Shown: positions 63,600 to 64,000 of the stretch, in pieces
How positions within the stretch are numbered: the first letter of the stretch is position 1
Layout: the number at the start of each line of letters is the position of its first letter
Origin: Paraburkholderia guartelaensis
Lineage (GTDB): Bacteria; Pseudomonadota; Gammaproteobacteria; Burkholderiales; Burkholderiaceae
Reading direction: 5' to 3'
Assembly: GCF_004353905.1 (NCBI RefSeq)
Contig: NZ_SMOD01000016.1
Coordinates: 62,001-126,000 of the forward strand
Length of the DNA stretch: 64,000 nt
Made by a program: the position numbers and the translations under genes
The notes under the pieces: model-generated
Told to the model about the DNA's origin: nothing
Database searches by the model: none
What the model saw: only the letters and a program-made list of their open reading frames with translations

Positions 63600-63755
63600 G
63601 AAAAGACAAAGGCTTCGCGAGCAGACTGCGAAGCCTTGCTGCACTGATGAGGTGGCCTGGGTGTGGAGCCCGCGACCGGTTCGGAGGGGATCTGCAGTCC
63701 GCTGCTCCGCTCTCAGGTGACGCCGCTACAGGTGAGCGAACGTTTGCTGCAAGCG
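63600..63755 (-). ncRNA. Candidate small RNA or leader before the H-NS-like gene
   Basis: A minus-strand promoter (63762-63791) leads into ~150 nt without an open reading frame. The stretch ends in a terminator: AAGGCTTCGC (63609-63618) pairs perfectly with GCGAAGCCTT (63628-63637), then TGTCTTTTC on the minus strand. Internal segments can form further helices. The H-NS-like ATG is ~70 bp further on. It could be an independent sRNA or an attenuator. No known family recognised (not obviously 6S, SRP or tmRNA). Confidence 0.5.
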
Positions 63756-63761
63756 GAACCG

Positions 63762-63791
63762 ATGATACCTTGCGCGCGCGGCACAGATCAA
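63762..63791 (-). promoter_or_regulatory. Sigma70-type promoter on the minus strand
   Basis: Read on the minus strand: TTGATC (63786-63791), 18-base spacer, TATCAT (63762-63767). The start would be near 63755. Confidence 0.55.
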
Positions 63792-63802
63792 GCGGTTTCA
63801 AG

Positions 63803-63837
63803 GCGGAGCGGGCCTTTGCAGCCCGCTCCGCTCTTTT
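63803..63837. terminator. Hairpin after uvrA
   Basis: GCGGAGCGGGC (63803-63813) pairs perfectly with GCCCGCTCCGC (63821-63831). It directly follows the uvrA stop on the minus strand. The T-rich flank (TCTTTT) is on the plus-strand side, so plus-strand termination is favoured, but it also ends uvrA. Confidence 0.75.
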
Positions 63838-64000
63838 AGCGCGAGCCCGTTGCGCTCCGTTCTGGTGCCGGTTTGCTTTCGGCAACGCTCGCGTTGCCCT
63901 GGCCACGCGCCAGCACGGGCGCGAGCGCTGCACCGGTATGGCTTGCCCGCACCTTCGCGAGTGCTTCGGGATCGGCCGCGGCGACGATCGTGCCACCGCC
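63836..64000 (-). CDS. uvrA: UvrA excinuclease subunit A, C-terminal end only
   Basis: 54 residues before a TAA at 63836-63838; the gene runs off the right edge. The start GGGTIVAADPEALAKVRASH then TGAALAPVLARGQG matches the UvrA C-terminus (family pattern GGG.IVA.GTP...V...SHTG..L). A ~20-residue polar tail (ASVAESKPAPERSATGSR) follows. UvrA is the ATPase that finds bulky DNA lesions in nucleotide excision repair. Confidence 0.88.
   Translation of the reverse strand, partial: GGGTIVAAADPEALAKVRASHTGAALAPVLARGQGNASVAESKPAPERSATGSR

Overview
The window looks like ordinary chromosomal DNA of a high-GC beta-proteobacterium of the Burkholderia / Paraburkholderia / Caballeronia group. The signs are high-GC codon usage, an OpcP-like porin, GcvA- and PcaQ-type LysR regulators, a protocatechuate dioxygenase pair, an HAE1-type RND pump, many transporters for organic compounds and a genus-style palindromic repeat. 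I saw no rRNA or tRNA gene, CRISPR array, transposase, integrase or phage gene. Both ends cut genes: a GntR/UTRA regulator on the left and the C-terminus of uvrA on the right.

Layout. 0-6.3 kb: TctDE-like two-component system divergent from an NMT1-type ABC importer, then a 1-Cys peroxiredoxin. 6.8-10 kb: short-chain fatty acid permease, ankyrin protein, two small unknown proteins. 10-16.3 kb: complete RND efflux operon whose adaptor lipoprotein carries an OmpA-like C-terminal domain. 16.7-20.9 kb: small unknown protein, MHS-type permease and M20 amidohydrolase with a divergent LysR gene. 20.9-24.3 kb: a ~0.6 kb imperfect palindrome, then a stand-alone second-type BamA and a small unknown gene. 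24.6-26.4 kb: unknown protein divergent from a squalene/phytoene synthase family enzyme. 26.5-30.3 kb: mmsB-mmsA (valine catabolism) with a divergent LysR gene. 30.4-33.6 kb: BON-domain protein, LysR regulator and MFS permease. 33.9-38.6 kb: sulfonate-type ABC importer with two permeases, then a beta carbonic anhydrase. 38.8-43.2 kb: micro-ORF, small ribbon-helix-helix-like protein, aldo/keto reductase, DHA2 exporter, DedA-rhodanese fusion. 43.4-46.9 kb: FAD monooxygenase plus DUF2783-like partner between two LuxR-type regulators. 47.2-50.5 kb: gamma-glutamyltransferase and a second DHA2 exporter. 50.7-54.1 kb: a tightly coupled four-gene operon (CDP-alcohol phosphatidyltransferase, 2OG-Fe(II) oxygenase, flippase-like membrane protein, nucleotidyltransferase). 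54.3-58.7 kb: small unknown genes, porin, lipoprotein, YdjM-like membrane protein. 59-62.2 kb: XRE-cupin regulator and pcaQ / pcaHG. 62.4-64 kb: NnrU-family protein, short H-NS-like protein, uvrA end.

How the genes work together. Most of the window is scavenging and catabolism (valine, protocatechuate, an aromatic monooxygenase, sulfonates, short-chain acids, N-acyl amino acids) plus export. The best candidate for an undescribed pathway is the 50.7-54.1 kb operon. Its enzymes would activate a phosphorylated head group as an NDP derivative, transfer it to an alcohol in the membrane, hydroxylate a substrate and perhaps flip the product. Other notable items are the adaptor-OmpA fusion, the orphan BamA, two candidate small RNAs (one divergent from the porin, one between uvrA and the H-NS-like gene), a palindrome shared by two sites in the LuxR/monooxygenase cluster, and a micro-ORF with its own promoter and ribosome-binding site.

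All functional names come from reading translated motifs and domain order by eye. No database search was run.
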